The notes: generated by a model not told the origin, from the letters alone. DNA of 64,000 nucleotides from Acidobacteriota bacterium (GCA_022826825.1 JAJDUD010000021.1:20646-84645), one strand, 5' to 3'; positions 1 to 8,228 are shown, counted from the first letter of the stretch. A program made the numbers and translations.

Positions 1-440
1 GGGGCGAATACCAGGGAGCCGGAGGCGGAACGAGCCAGGCCGCGGGACGCCGGCCCGCCCGGCGCGGGGTCTCGACCCTGGTCCTGGTGGGCGCCCTCCT
101 GCTGCTCCAGTTGCTGGGCTACATCGGAAACGCCTTTCACCCGGCCGGAGCCGCGGCCGCCGGGGGCGGCATCGCGGCGCTCCTCGGCTTCCTGATGATC
201 GGGGTCGGTTCCCTCTTCTGGCTGGTGCCGCTCGGCCTCCTTTCGGGCTTCGGCGCCACCGCCTTCACCCGAGCGACCGCCGGCAGCCGCAGTGGCTGGG
301 GCTACGCGGGCGTCCCGGGCGGCGGCGGCATGGTCTGGGGTTCCCCGGGGTTCCGCGGAGGTGGTTTCGGGGGTGGCCTGGGAGGCTTCGTGGGCGGGGG
401 CGGAGGCTTCGGCGGCGGGGGCGCCAGCGGGAGCTGGTGA
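1..440 (+). CDS. TPM-domain (YgcG-like) membrane protein, C-terminal part only
   Basis: This frame is open from the first base and ends at a TGA at 438-440, so only about 145 C-terminal residues are present. They show a short polar linker, one or two hydrophobic segments (around bases 80-130 and 170-260), then a glycine-rich tail with repeated GGGFGGG blocks ending GASGSW. That tail (low-complexity glycine ending in SGSW) is characteristic of YgcG/TPM-domain proteins, whose N-terminal TPM domain would lie upstream of the window. The next gene encodes a second, free TPM domain, which supports the assignment. The molecular role of these proteins is poorly defined; TPM domains have been linked to membrane-protein maintenance. 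The start lies outside the window. Confidence 0.75.
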   Translation, partial: GEYQGAGGGTSQAAGRRPARRGVSTLVLVGALLLLQLLGYIGNAFHPAGAAAAGGGIAALLGFLMIGVGSLFWLVPLGLLSGFGATAFTRATAGSRSGWGYAGVPGGGGMVWGSPGFRGGGFGGGLGGFVGGGGGFGGGGASGSW

Positions 441-468
441 TGCGAGCGGGACTCCTTCCGAGCTGACC

Positions 469-921
469 ATGCGCGTTCCGAAGCCCCTCCGGTCCCACCT
501 GTCCGAGGAGGACCTCGACCGCATCGCCAACGCGATCTCCGAGGCCGAACGGGAGACCTCCGGCGAGCTGCGGGTCCACGTGGTGGCACGGCTCCTGCCC
601 CTCGAGAACGCCCGCAAGCGCGCGGTCCGCGAGTTCTTCCGGCTGGGCGTGGACCGCACGAAGGACGGATCGGGCGTCCTGCTGTTCCTGGCGGTCCGCT
701 CCCACCGGTTCGAGATCGTGGCCGACCAGGCGATCAACGAGAAGGTCGGCGAAGAGGCCTGGAACGAGATCGCACTTGAAATCACCAGCCACATCCGGGA
801 AAACGGCATCGGAGACGGCCTCGAGCACGGGGTTCGCCGCATCGGAGGCTTCCTTTCCGAGCACTTTCCCATCCAGCCCGACGACGTGAACGAGCTCCCG
901 GACGAGGTCACCTTTGGCTGA
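469..921 (+). CDS. TPM-domain protein (second, short paralogue)
   Basis: A 150-residue soluble TPM-domain protein. Motifs seen include ETSGELRVHVV near residue 25, the DGSGVLLFLAVRSHRFEIVAD core (residues about 68-88), and the GDGLEHGVRRIGGFLSEHFP ending. These match the C-terminal part of TPM domains, where the GVL(L/I)(F/Y)...R...I..D segment is conserved. It starts 28 bases after the stop of the upstream TPM membrane protein and is almost certainly in the same operon; the pairing of a membrane-anchored TPM protein with a short soluble one is common. The ATG at 469 was chosen because the frame upstream lies inside the first gene's glycine-rich tail. Function unknown beyond the domain. Confidence 0.8.
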   Translation: MRVPKPLRSHLSEEDLDRIANAISEAERETSGELRVHVVARLLPLENARKRAVREFFRLGVDRTKDGSGVLLFLAVRSHRFEIVADQAINEKVGEEAWNEIALEITSHIRENGIGDGLEHGVRRIGGFLSEHFPIQPDDVNELPDEVTFG

Positions 922-1007
922 CCAGAAATATAACAACTCCTGACTAATATTTTCGTGCCCCGATCGTCTCATCCAATAGGCGTTATATCAATGACTTATG
1001 GAGATGT

Positions 1008-1020
1008 TGACAACGTGTCA
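1008..1020. promoter_or_regulatory. Inverted repeat TGACA-ACG-TGTCA upstream of lon
   Basis: A perfect 5-bp inverted repeat with a 3-base centre in the unusually AT-rich gap between the TPM gene and lon. It overlaps a TTGACA hexamer at 1007-1012, and a TAGGCT hexamer lies at 1043-1048. Their 30-bp spacing is too long for one sigma-70 promoter, so the repeat may be an operator instead. It does not match CIRCE (HrcA) or HAIR (HspR). Whether it is bound by anything is unknown. Confidence 0.3.
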
Positions 1021-1136
1021 CGCAATAATCGGCCCCGTGTGCTAGGCTCATGGCGCGTTCCGGCGCCCGCCGGGACGTGCTCTCCGGGCCCCGGCCCTCG
1101 CCGGATCCCGACCGCATTCGAGGGAGAAACGCTCCG

Positions 1137-3608
1137 ATGTCCGATCCGGTGAAAGGCGCCCCAACCGAATCAGGCTCGCCGCAGGGCCAGGTGCACCGCA
1201 TGGTGCCGGTGCTGCCGCTCCGGGACATCGTGGTCTTCCCGCACTCCTTCCTGCCGCTCTCCGTCGGCCGCAAGAGCACCATCCAGATGCTCCGCGACGC
1301 GACGCGCGAGGCCGCCGAGGCCGATCCCTCCGGGACCGGCAAGGTAATGCTCGCGGTCCTCACCCAGAAAGACGATGCGGTGGACCATCCCGGCGAGGAC
1401 GATCTCTATCGGGTCGGCACCGCCGCCCGGCTCGAAAAGCAGGTCCGGATGCGCGAGGGGACCGTCCGGATCGTGATTCGGGGCAGCTTCCGGTTCCGGG
1501 TCGAGCGGATCGTGCAGACCGAGCCGTACGTGCGCGCCGACATCCGCGTCCTGGACGGGACGGTGGGCGCCAACAAGACCGTGGAGTTCGAAGCGCTGAC
1601 CCGGAAGATCCGCGAAGAACTCCAGGAGATGATCAAGACGGATCTCTTCCCCCGCGCCCGGGAGGTCATGAAGACGCAGCTCGCCCGGGTGGGGAGCGCC
1701 GGTCAACTGGCGGACTTCGTCGCGGAGCAGTTGCCGAGCCTGAACACCGAGATGCGTCAGGAGATCCTCCAGACGCTGTCCATCGAGGACCGGCTGGGGC
1801 TCGCCTACGCGGCGATCCTGCGGGAGAAGCAGGTGCGCGATCTCGGGCGGAGCATCGAGTCCAAGGTCAAGAGCGAAGTGGGCCGCACCCAGCGGGAGTT
1901 CTTCCTGCGCGAGCAGATGAAGGCGATCCAGAAGGAGCTGGGGGAGGGCGACGACTCCACCAAGGAGATGGACGAGCTCCGCGAGAAGATCGAGAAGGCC
2001 GGGATGCCCGAGGAGGCCGAGAAGGAAGCCCTACGGGAGTTCCGGCGGCTCGGCCGGATTCCTCCCGCCTCCGCGGAATACACCGTGGGGCGGACCTACC
2101 TCGACTGGCTGGTCCGGGTCCCCTGGGACAAGCGGACCGAGGACAAGTACGACATCCCGCGGGCCAAGGACATCCTCGAAGCGGACCACTACGACCTCGA
2201 GAAGGTCAAGGACCGGATCCTCGAGTTCCTCGCGGTGCGGGAGCGAAAGCCCGACCAGAAGGGACCCATCCTCTGCTTCGCGGGGCCGCCGGGCGTCGGC
2301 AAGACGAGCCTCGGGCGGTCGATCGCCAAGGCCGTCGGCCGCGAGTTCGTCCGCCTCAGCCTGGGCGGCATTCGCGACGAGGCCGAGATCCGGGGACATC
2401 GCCGCACCTACATCGGAGCGCTGCCCGGCCAGATCATCCAGGGTCTGGTGCGGGCCGGCACCCGGAACCCCGTGTTCATGCTGGACGAGGTGGACAAGCT
2501 CGGGATGGACTTCCGGGGCGATCCCAGTTCGGCGCTCCTCGAGGTCCTCGATCCCGAGCAGAACGACACCTTCCGGGACCACTACCTGGACCTCGCGTTC
2601 GACCTGTCGGACGTGCTGTTCATCGCCACCGCGAACATGATGGATCCGGTTCCGCCCGCGCTCAAGGACCGGATGGAGATCCTCCACCTGCAGGGGTACA
2701 CCGAGGAGGAGAAGATCCAGATCGCGACCCGGCACCTCATTCCGCGCCAGCTCGAAAACCACGGTCTCGACGACGAGAAGGACCAGCCGGTCTTCGACCG
2801 CGAATCGCTCGCGCTCATCATCCGGGACTACACGCGGGAGGCCGGGCTCCGCAACATGGAGCGGTCCATCGCGAAGATCTGCCGGAAGGCGGTCCGCAAG
2901 CTCGCCGAGGGCGAGGAGGGACCGCTCCAGGTCACTCCGGAGGTCGTCAGCGAACTGCTGGGCGCCCCCACCTCGCTCTCGCGCGAACTCGTGGAGCGGG
3001 TCAGCGTGCCGGGCGTGGCCGTGGGGCTCGCCTGGACACCGGTGGGAGGAGACCTCCTCTTCGCCGAGGCGTCCCGAATGAAGGGAAACACCCGGCTGAC
3101 CCTGACCGGGCAGCTCGGCGACGTGATGAAGGAATCGGCGACCGCCGCCCTTTCCTGGGTGCGGCAGCACGGCGCCGGGCTCGGGATCCAGACCGGTTTC
3201 TACCGGAAGTCGGACATCCACTTCCACGTGCCGGAAGGCTCCACGCCGAAGGACGGCCCCTCCGCGGGCATCACCCTGGTCGCCGCGCTGATCTCGGTCC
3301 TGACCGACACCGTGTGCCGCCCGGAACTCGCGATGACCGGCGAGATCACTCTCACCGGCCACGTGCTTCCGGTCGGCGGAATCAAGGAAAAACTGCTCGC
3401 CGCCCATCGCTACGGAATCCGGGAAGTGATCCTGCCCCGGCTGAACGAGGGCGCCCTCATCGAGGACGTGCCCGATGAGATCCGGGACGCCCTGCAGATC
3501 CACCTGGTTTCCAGCCTCGAGGAAACCGTCCCGATCATCTTCCCCAACCTTGCCCCCGGACCGACCATCGCCGCGGCGGCCGGGCCCGACCAGCTACCCG
3601 TTCAGTAG
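1137..3608 (+). CDS. lon: ATP-dependent serine protease Lon (LonA type)
   Basis: An 823-residue cytoplasmic AAA+ protease that degrades misfolded and regulatory proteins. It has the N-terminal LON substrate-binding domain (about residues 20-220, with VLPLRDIVVFP near its start), a coiled-coil linker, the AAA+ module with Walker A GPPGVGKT at 383-390 and Walker B FMLDEVDK, and the C-terminal protease domain. The catalytic dyad is visible: Ser about 709 in PKDGPSAG and Lys about 750 in GGIKEKL. Length is normal for LonA. I chose the ATG at 1137 because GAGGGAG lies about ten bases upstream and the protein then begins as Lon proteins do. An in-frame ATG at 1050 would add a proline/arginine-rich leader with no family match. 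A J-domain gene follows 30 bases later. Confidence 0.97.
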   Translation: MSDPVKGAPTESGSPQGQVHRMVPVLPLRDIVVFPHSFLPLSVGRKSTIQMLRDATREAAEADPSGTGKVMLAVLTQKDDAVDHPGEDDLYRVGTAARLEKQVRMREGTVRIVIRGSFRFRVERIVQTEPYVRADIRVLDGTVGANKTVEFEALTRKIREELQEMIKTDLFPRAREVMKTQLARVGSAGQLADFVAEQLPSLNTEMRQEILQTLSIEDRLGLAYAAILREKQVRDLGRSIESKVKSEVGRTQREFFLREQMKAIQKELGEGDDSTKEMDELREKIEKAGMPEEAEKEALREFRRLGRIPPASAEYTVGRTYLDWLVRVPWDKRTEDKYDIPRAKDILEADHYDLEKVKDRILEFLAVRERKPDQKGPILCFAGPPGVGKTSLGRSIAKAVGREFVRLSLGGIRDEAEIRGHRRTYIGALPGQIIQGLVRAGTRNPVFMLDEVDKLGMDFRGDPSSALLEVLDPEQNDTFRDHYLDLAFDLSDVLFIATANMMDPVPPALKDRMEILHLQGYTEEEKIQIATRHLIPRQLENHGLDDEKDQPVFDRESLALIIRDYTREAGLRNMERSIAKICRKAVRKLAEGEEGPLQVTPEVVSELLGAPTSLSRELVERVSVPGVAVGLAWTPVGGDLLFAEASRMKGNTRLTLTGQLGDVMKESATAALSWVRQHGAGLGIQTGFYRKSDIHFHVPEGSTPKDGPSAGITLVAALISVLTDTVCRPELAMTGEITLTGHVLPVGGIKEKLLAAHRYGIREVILPRLNEGALIEDVPDEIRDALQIHLVSSLEETVPIIFPNLAPGPTIAAAAGPDQLPVQ

Positions 3609-3610
3609 CG

Positions 3611-3630
3611 CCGCCCCGGTGACCGGGCGG
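3611..3630 (+). promoter_or_regulatory. GC-rich hairpin between lon and the J-protein gene
   Basis: CCGCCCCGG and CCGGGCGG flank a TGA loop immediately after the lon stop and end eight bases before the TTG start of the J-protein gene. No T-run follows, so it is not a canonical terminator. It could limit translation of the downstream gene or partly terminate transcription. Confidence 0.3.
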
Positions 3631-3638
3631 TTCGCCCC

Positions 3639-4553
3639 TTGAAATACCGCGACTACTACGCCGTCCTGGGAGTCGGGAAGCAGGCCGACGCGCAGGCGAT
3701 CAAGCAGGCCTACCGGCGCCTCGCGCGCAAACACCATCCCGACCTGAATCCGGGCGACCGCCAGGCCGTGGAGCGCTTCAAGGAGATCGGGGAGGCCTAC
3801 GAGGTCCTCTCCGATCCGGACCGGCGCCGCCGGTATGACCAGCTCGGGCCGGACTGGGCCCGGCACGTCCGGAGCGCGCGGCCGGGGACAGCGGGGACGT
3901 CCGGCGGCCCACAGCCCGATTCGCGCGCCTTTGGCGACTTTTCCAGTTTCTTCCTCCACCTGTTCGGGCCGGACTCCCCTTTCGGCCCCCTCGAGGGAGG
4001 AACGCGGCGGGCGCCGGGATGGCCGCCTTCGGCCCGCTACCGGCCGCCGGGCCCGCCCGCGGATCCGGCCGGGCGGACCGGCGTCGTGGAGATCAGCCTC
4101 GAGGAGGCGTACCGCGGCGCGATCCGGCAACTCCAGACGAGCCGGACCGGTTCCTACCGGGTCCGGATTCCCCCGGGGGTCCGGGACGGCGCGCGGCTCA
4201 AGGTCCGGACACCGGACGGCGACGCGATGCTCGACGTCCGCATCGCCGGCCACCCCCGGTTCCGGCGCGAGGGAGACAACCTCGAGGTCGAGGTCCCGGT
4301 CCGCTTCGCGGAAGCGGCGCTCGGCGGCGAGATCGAGGTCCCGACCCTCGGGGACCCCGTCCGAATCCGCATTCCGGCGGGGATCTCCGGCGGCGCCGCG
4401 CTCCGGGTCCCCGGACGGGGCATGCCTCGTCCGGGCGGGGGTCACGGCGACCTGGTGGCTCGGATCCGGATTGCGGTTCCCAGGGACCTCACGCCGGAAC
4501 AGAAGGACTTCGTCCGTCGCTTCGAAGCCAGCGAGAGCTCCTCAGGCGAGTAG
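3639..4553 (+). CDS. DnaJ-class co-chaperone (CbpA type, no zinc finger)
   Basis: A 304-residue Hsp40 protein. The N-terminal J domain (residues 4-70) carries the HPD motif at 33-35, needed to stimulate DnaK ATPase. A Gly/Phe-rich stretch follows (FGDFSSFFLHLFGPDSPFG region), then the two beta-barrel substrate-binding domains of the DnaJ C-terminal family (GVVEISLEEAYRGA through VPRDLTPEQKDFVRRF). There are no CxxCxGxG repeats, so it is CbpA-like rather than a true DnaJ. The start is TTG; no ATG or GTG occurs in frame between the lon stop and the J domain. It probably shares transcription with lon, a coherent protein-quality-control pair. Its 3' end overlaps the convergent tsaC gene by 12 bases. 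Confidence 0.9.
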   Translation: MKYRDYYAVLGVGKQADAQAIKQAYRRLARKHHPDLNPGDRQAVERFKEIGEAYEVLSDPDRRRRYDQLGPDWARHVRSARPGTAGTSGGPQPDSRAFGDFSSFFLHLFGPDSPFGPLEGGTRRAPGWPPSARYRPPGPPADPAGRTGVVEISLEEAYRGAIRQLQTSRTGSYRVRIPPGVRDGARLKVRTPDGDAMLDVRIAGHPRFRREGDNLEVEVPVRFAEAALGGEIEVPTLGDPVRIRIPAGISGGAALRVPGRGMPRPGGGHGDLVARIRIAVPRDLTPEQKDFVRRFEASESSSGE

Positions 4554-5174
4554 GCGGAACAGGCCGGCGTCCAGGTTCCCCCGCAGAACGCGCGGCGACT
4601 CGCCGGTCACGTCCACGATGACCGAGGGTTCCCCTCCCGGCGTCCGGCCTCCGTCCAGGATTCCGAGCCTCGCGGCGCCGCGGCCGGCGAAGGCCTCGTG
4701 CACCGCGGCGGCGGTGGTGAGCGGGGGGGCGCCGCTCGGGTTGGCGCTGGTCGAGATCACCGGGTGGCCGAGGGCCGCCGCGAGCGCCCTGGCGAGCGGA
4801 TGCGAACTCACCCGAACCGCCACTTCGTCCGCTCCGGCGGCACGGAGGGGCAGCACCAGGGTCACCGGACCGGGCCAGCACCGATCCGCGAGGACGGACG
4901 CCCGTTCGGGGAGGACAGCGACCGCCTCCACCTGCGCGCGGCTGGCGGCGATCCAGGGGAGCCGGCGGTCCCCCGGGCGACCCTTGAGCCGGAATACCTC
5001 GGACACCGCGTCGGCGCGGCGCGGGTCCGCGCCCAGGGCGTAGAAGGTCTCGGTCGGAAAGGCCACCACGGCGCCGGACCGCAGTTCCGCGGCCAGCCGG
5101 CGCACCTCGCTCGCCTGCTCTGCCGGCAGGGCCCCGGGAAAGGGCGATCCCCCACCGCCGCCGGGCGCGCCCAT
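4542..5174 (-). CDS. tsaC: L-threonylcarbamoyladenylate synthase (Sua5/YciO/YrdC family)
   Basis: A 210-residue YrdC-domain protein predicted to make threonylcarbamoyl-AMP from threonine, bicarbonate and ATP, the first step of t6A modification of tRNAs reading ANN codons. Family motifs include PTETFYALG (substrate pocket), RLKGRP, WPGPVTLVL, AVRVSSHPLA and the nucleotide-binding STSANPSG. It lacks the extra C-terminal Sua5 domain, so it is the short TsaC/YrdC type. The ATG at 5174 overlaps the end of the upstream recombinase gene by 12 bases and is the last gene of the murJ-recombinase-tsaC run. A YciO-like function without t6A activity cannot be excluded. Confidence 0.88.
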   Translation of the reverse strand: MGAPGGGGGSPFPGALPAEQASEVRRLAAELRSGAVVAFPTETFYALGADPRRADAVSEVFRLKGRPGDRRLPWIAASRAQVEAVAVLPERASVLADRCWPGPVTLVLPLRAAGADEVAVRVSSHPLARALAAALGHPVISTSANPSGAPPLTTAAAVHEAFAGRGAARLGILDGGRTPGGEPSVIVDVTGESPRVLRGNLDAGLFRLLA

Positions 5175-5182
5175 CCCGCGGC

Positions 5183-6139
5183 TCAGGAACCGCCCCGCCG
5201 GGCTCGGGGGTGGTGCTGGTCGTACACCCGGCGCAGCCGTTCCTCGGTGACGTGGGTGTAGATCTGGGTGGTCGAGATCGAGGCGTGGCCGAGCATCTGC
5301 TGCAGGCTCCTCAGGTCCGCGCCGTGCTCGAGCAGGTGCGTCGCGAACGAGTGCCGCAACACGTGGGGTGAGAAACGGCGCGGGATCCCCGCCTGTTCGC
5401 CGCGCGTCCGGACGATCTGCCAGAACCGCTGACGGGTCATGGCGCCTCCGCGCGCGGTGACGAACAACCATGACGAACCGGCCTTCGGGGTCCCCTCCCC
5501 CAGGACCCGCGGGCGGCCCTGTGTCATCCACGTGTCCAGCGTTGCCGCCGCGGCGTCCCCGTAGGGCACGATGCGCGCCTTGTTCCCCTTGCCGATCACG
5601 GTGACGTAGCCCGGCGCACGGTTGCGGGCCGGCGCCACGTCGGTGGTCCGCAGGCCCACGAGTTCGGACACCCGCAGACCGGTGGCGTAGAGCATCTCGA
5701 GCATCGCCCGGTCGCGGAGTCCCAGCGGCGAGTCATCGGGGGCGGCGAGCAGCCGTTCGACTTCGTCCGGAGACAGGTAGCGGGGGAGTCCCGGGAGGGC
5801 CCGCGCAACCGTGATTCCCTCCGTGGGGTCCCGCTCGATGATCCCCTCGGCCTGCCAGAAGGCGTAAGCGCCGCGGATCGCCGAGGTCGTCCGCTGGATC
5901 GAGCGGAACGCGAGGCCACGGCGGTGGAGATGCGTCAGGAAGCGCTGCAGGTCGTTCGTGCCGAGTTCGGCGAGCGGCTGCTTCCCGCTGAACTCGCTCA
6001 GCTTGCCGAGGTCCCGGCGGTAGGCATCGAGCGTGTTCGGTGAGAGGCGGCGCTCCACCCGGAGGTGGTTCAGGAACTCTTCCGCCCGCGGGTCCGGATC
6101 CCGGCGGGGCGTCCGTCCTTCCCCGGTGGCGCCGCTCAT
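5183..6139 (-). CDS. xerD: Tyrosine recombinase of the XerC/XerD family
   Basis: A 318-residue site-specific recombinase, predicted to resolve chromosome dimers at dif with FtsK. The N-terminal SAM-like core-binding domain spans about residues 18-105 and the catalytic domain about 115-305. The full active-site set is present: Arg156 (ATGLRVSEL), Lys184 (GKGNK), His259 and Arg262 (HVLRHSFATH), His285 (LGHASISTTQ) and nucleophile Tyr294 (QIYTHV). Length and motifs match XerC/XerD rather than phage integrases. The ATG at 6139 overlaps the murJ stop in ATGA. XerC versus XerD cannot be decided from the sequence alone, and only one is present here. Confidence 0.9.
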   Translation of the reverse strand: MSGATGEGRTPRRDPDPRAEEFLNHLRVERRLSPNTLDAYRRDLGKLSEFSGKQPLAELGTNDLQRFLTHLHRRGLAFRSIQRTTSAIRGAYAFWQAEGIIERDPTEGITVARALPGLPRYLSPDEVERLLAAPDDSPLGLRDRAMLEMLYATGLRVSELVGLRTTDVAPARNRAPGYVTVIGKGNKARIVPYGDAAAATLDTWMTQGRPRVLGEGTPKAGSSWLFVTARGGAMTRQRFWQIVRTRGEQAGIPRRFSPHVLRHSFATHLLEHGADLRSLQQMLGHASISTTQIYTHVTEERLRRVYDQHHPRARRGGS

Positions 6140-7857
6140 CGGCCCGGTCCTCCACCCGGCCTGCCTCCGAAGCCGACCCGCTCCCGCAGCGCGACGAGCG
6201 CGTCCCGGATCGGGTCCCATTCCCGTGGCGCCAACAACCTCGCGGCGAACAGGAACGCGAGCCCCCCCGCGGCGGTGGCGAGCAGGGTGGTCGCCGCAGT
6301 CGCCCAGGCGCCCGGTCCGAGCCGACCACTGGCGATCTGCACGAGGAGCCACGCCGAGCCGCCGGTGGCCGCCGCCACCGGCAGGGCGCGGAGGCCGGCT
6401 CCGGCAACCTCCCCGAACAGGGCCCGCGCCCGCGATCGTCCGGATGCGTCGGAGCCCAATCTCCCGGCCAGCAGGGCGGACAGCAGCCCCGCGGAGAACC
6501 ACGCCACCGAGACGGTCGCGAGGGGCAGGCCCAGATGGTCGAAACCCGCGACGACCACGAAGCTCCGGGTCGCGATCCACGTCACCACCGTGCCGATGGC
6601 CGCGACCAGGAGCGGCGGGCGCGTGCTGCCGAGGGCGAAGAAAGCGTCGGAAAGGAGTTTGGTCGCCCCGAACGCGGGAAGGCCGAGCGCGAAGATGGAG
6701 AGCACGAGGGACACCTGCCGGGCGTCCTCCGGGCTGAAGGCGCCCCGCTGGTAGATGAGCGCGACGAACGGCACGGCGATCCCGATGAGACCCGCGGCGG
6801 CGGCGAGCGTCAGCAGCAGCATGAGCCGGCCCGACTGCCCGAGCACCCGGCCGAATCCGTCCCGGTCGCCGCGGCCGGCGGCCCGGGTGAGCGCGGGCAG
6901 CGTGGCGCTCGACAGGGCGACTCCGATCAGCCCCGAGGGGAGCTGCACGAGCCGGTAGGCCATCGTGAACCAGGCGAGCCACGACGTCCCCGCCGAAGCG
7001 AAGTGCCGCGAGATGATGACGTTGATCTGCAGTGTCCCGGCCGCCGCCGCCGCCGGCGCGAAGAGGCGGCACACCCGCCGAAAGGCCGGATCGGAGACCG
7101 TTTCCCGCATCCCTCCGGTCGGGACCGGGCGGTAACCGTCCCGGCGGAACCAGCGCCACTGCATGAGCAGTTGGACGAGCCCTCCCACCGGCACGCCGAG
7201 CGCGAGTCCCGCCATCGGGTGGATCCCCAACCGGGGAGCGGCAAGGAAACCGAGCGCCGCGAAGACGATGGTGGTGACGTTGAAGAACGACGACGCCACC
7301 GCCGGCAGGAAGAAGGAGTTCCGGGCCTGGAGTCCGCCCATGAAGAGGGACGCGAGCGACGCGCAGGCGATGAACGGGAACATGATCCGGGTCAGCCCGA
7401 CGGCCAGTTCGCGCGGCGTCTCGACACCGAAACGCAGCGACTCGGGCAGCGGCGTGTCGAAGGCTCCCCGCGAGAACACGAAGTCCACCAGTTGCGGCGC
7501 GAACACCACGCCGGCGACCGTGACCAGCAGGCTGACCGGAAGCAGGACCCGGAGGACCCGCCCCAGGAGCCGGTGGGCGGCTTCCCTTCCGTCGCCCTGA
7601 TCCACGGCCGCGAAGGTCGCGACGAATGCCTTGGAGAGCGCCCCCTCGGCGAGCATCTCCCGCAGGGTGTTCGGGAAGGTGTAGGCCGCGTAGAAGGCGT
7701 CGAGGAGCGGCGTCGGAAACAGGAAGGCGAGCGTCTGCTCCCGCACCAGTCCGGTGAGCCGGGAGAAGACGACGCCGAGACTCACCGAGCCCGCGCGGCG
7801 CGCCAGGTGGCGCTCGTCGCCGGAGCCGGACGTACGCGGATCGCCGTCGGGTGGCAC
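6136..7857 (-). CDS. murJ: Lipid II flippase MurJ
   Basis: A 573-residue polytopic inner-membrane protein of the MVF/MOP superfamily that moves the peptidoglycan precursor lipid II to the periplasm. Typical features are SVSLGVVFSRLTGLVREQ at the N terminus, DAFYAAYTFPNTLREMLAEGALSKAFV with its conserved charged residues, and about 14 hydrophobic segments. The start is GTG at 7857; it has no Shine-Dalgarno, but a TACTCT hexamer sits exactly 6 nt before it, as expected for a leaderless transcript. It heads the murJ-recombinase-tsaC operon. Confidence 0.93.
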   Translation of the reverse strand: MPPDGDPRTSGSGDERHLARRAGSVSLGVVFSRLTGLVREQTLAFLFPTPLLDAFYAAYTFPNTLREMLAEGALSKAFVATFAAVDQGDGREAAHRLLGRVLRVLLPVSLLVTVAGVVFAPQLVDFVFSRGAFDTPLPESLRFGVETPRELAVGLTRIMFPFIACASLASLFMGGLQARNSFFLPAVASSFFNVTTIVFAALGFLAAPRLGIHPMAGLALGVPVGGLVQLLMQWRWFRRDGYRPVPTGGMRETVSDPAFRRVCRLFAPAAAAAGTLQINVIISRHFASAGTSWLAWFTMAYRLVQLPSGLIGVALSSATLPALTRAAGRGDRDGFGRVLGQSGRLMLLLTLAAAAGLIGIAVPFVALIYQRGAFSPEDARQVSLVLSIFALGLPAFGATKLLSDAFFALGSTRPPLLVAAIGTVVTWIATRSFVVVAGFDHLGLPLATVSVAWFSAGLLSALLAGRLGSDASGRSRARALFGEVAGAGLRALPVAAATGGSAWLLVQIASGRLGPGAWATAATTLLATAAGGLAFLFAARLLAPREWDPIRDALVALRERVGFGGRPGGGPGR

Positions 7858-7863
7858 GCCAAC

Positions 7864-7869
7864 AGAGTA
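7864..7869 (-). promoter_or_regulatory. Probable -10 element for leaderless murJ mRNA
   Basis: On the minus strand TACTCT is followed by 6 nt (GTTGGC) and then the GTG start of murJ. No purine-rich Shine-Dalgarno and no good -35 are visible. The same TAnnnT plus 6-7 nt arrangement recurs at 21203, 24761, 33328, 42383 and 46028. Confidence 0.5.
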
Positions 7870-7941
7870 GCGGAGGGGTGGCGGCGGGGAGAGAGCGCCT
7901 TCGCGCTGGTCGACGCCGCGCCGTGCATCGCACCGTCGTCA

Positions 7942-8159
7942 GGAGCGCCGGCCTCCAGGCCGGCATCGTCCGCGCAGCGGGCGAAACTCCCGGGCTTCAT
8001 TTCGCGGCGTGGCAACCTCGCCAGACGGAATGGCGCGGCGACAACCACGGGCGCGTACTCCGCTTCGCCCTCTTCGTTTCGGGTTCCCGCGACCCGGCGC
8101 GACGGCGACGGGAGTTTCGCGGCCTGCGGCCGCGATGCCGGTCTGAAGACCGGCGCTCC
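7942..8159. repeat. Family A MITE-like palindromic element, full length
   Basis: A 218-bp element with inverted terminal half-units of about 50 bp. The left half (7942-7991) reads GGAGCGCCGG..., with hairpin GCCGGCCTCCAGGCCGGC then a second hairpin ending in GAAACTCCC. The right half (8110-8159) is its inverse, GGGAGTTTCGCGG... with GCCGGTCTGAAGACCGGC and ending GGCGCTCC. Its interior (for example 8051-8063 and 8071-8084) matches, in reverse complement, the interior of the copy at 46934-47152. It has no coding capacity. It occupies most of the gap between the divergent murJ and barrel-protein genes (7858-8244), which holds nothing else recognised except a family C motif at 8185. Confidence 0.75.
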
Positions 8160-8184
8160 TCGCCGTCCCTGTCACCGGGTGGGT

Positions 8185-8204
8185 TGCATTTTCACCGCAA
8201 CTGG
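8185..8204 (+). repeat. Family C short motif (TGCATTTTCACMGCAACTGG)
   Basis: A 20-base motif that also occurs at 20344-20363 (plus) and 56457-56476 (minus), each time next to family A or B palindromes. Copies differ at one or two positions. It may be the outer end of a larger repeat unit. Confidence 0.45.
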
Positions 8205-8228
8205 CCGGCGCTCCTCCCGTGCGTGGAG

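Noticed and set aside
1007..1048. TTGACA...TAGGCT as a sigma-70 promoter for lon
   Set aside because: The spacing is 30 bp rather than about 17, so the two hexamers cannot be one promoter.
2031..3503. 490-codon open frame antisense to lon
   Set aside because: It lies wholly inside lon, has low-complexity GC-driven composition and no domain. Long antisense frames are expected at this GC content.
5183..6139. Tyrosine recombinase as an integrase of a mobile island or as mobiliser of the palindromic repeats
   Set aside because: Length, motifs and the murJ-recombinase-tsaC operon fit housekeeping XerC/XerD; there are no att-like repeats or cargo next to it.
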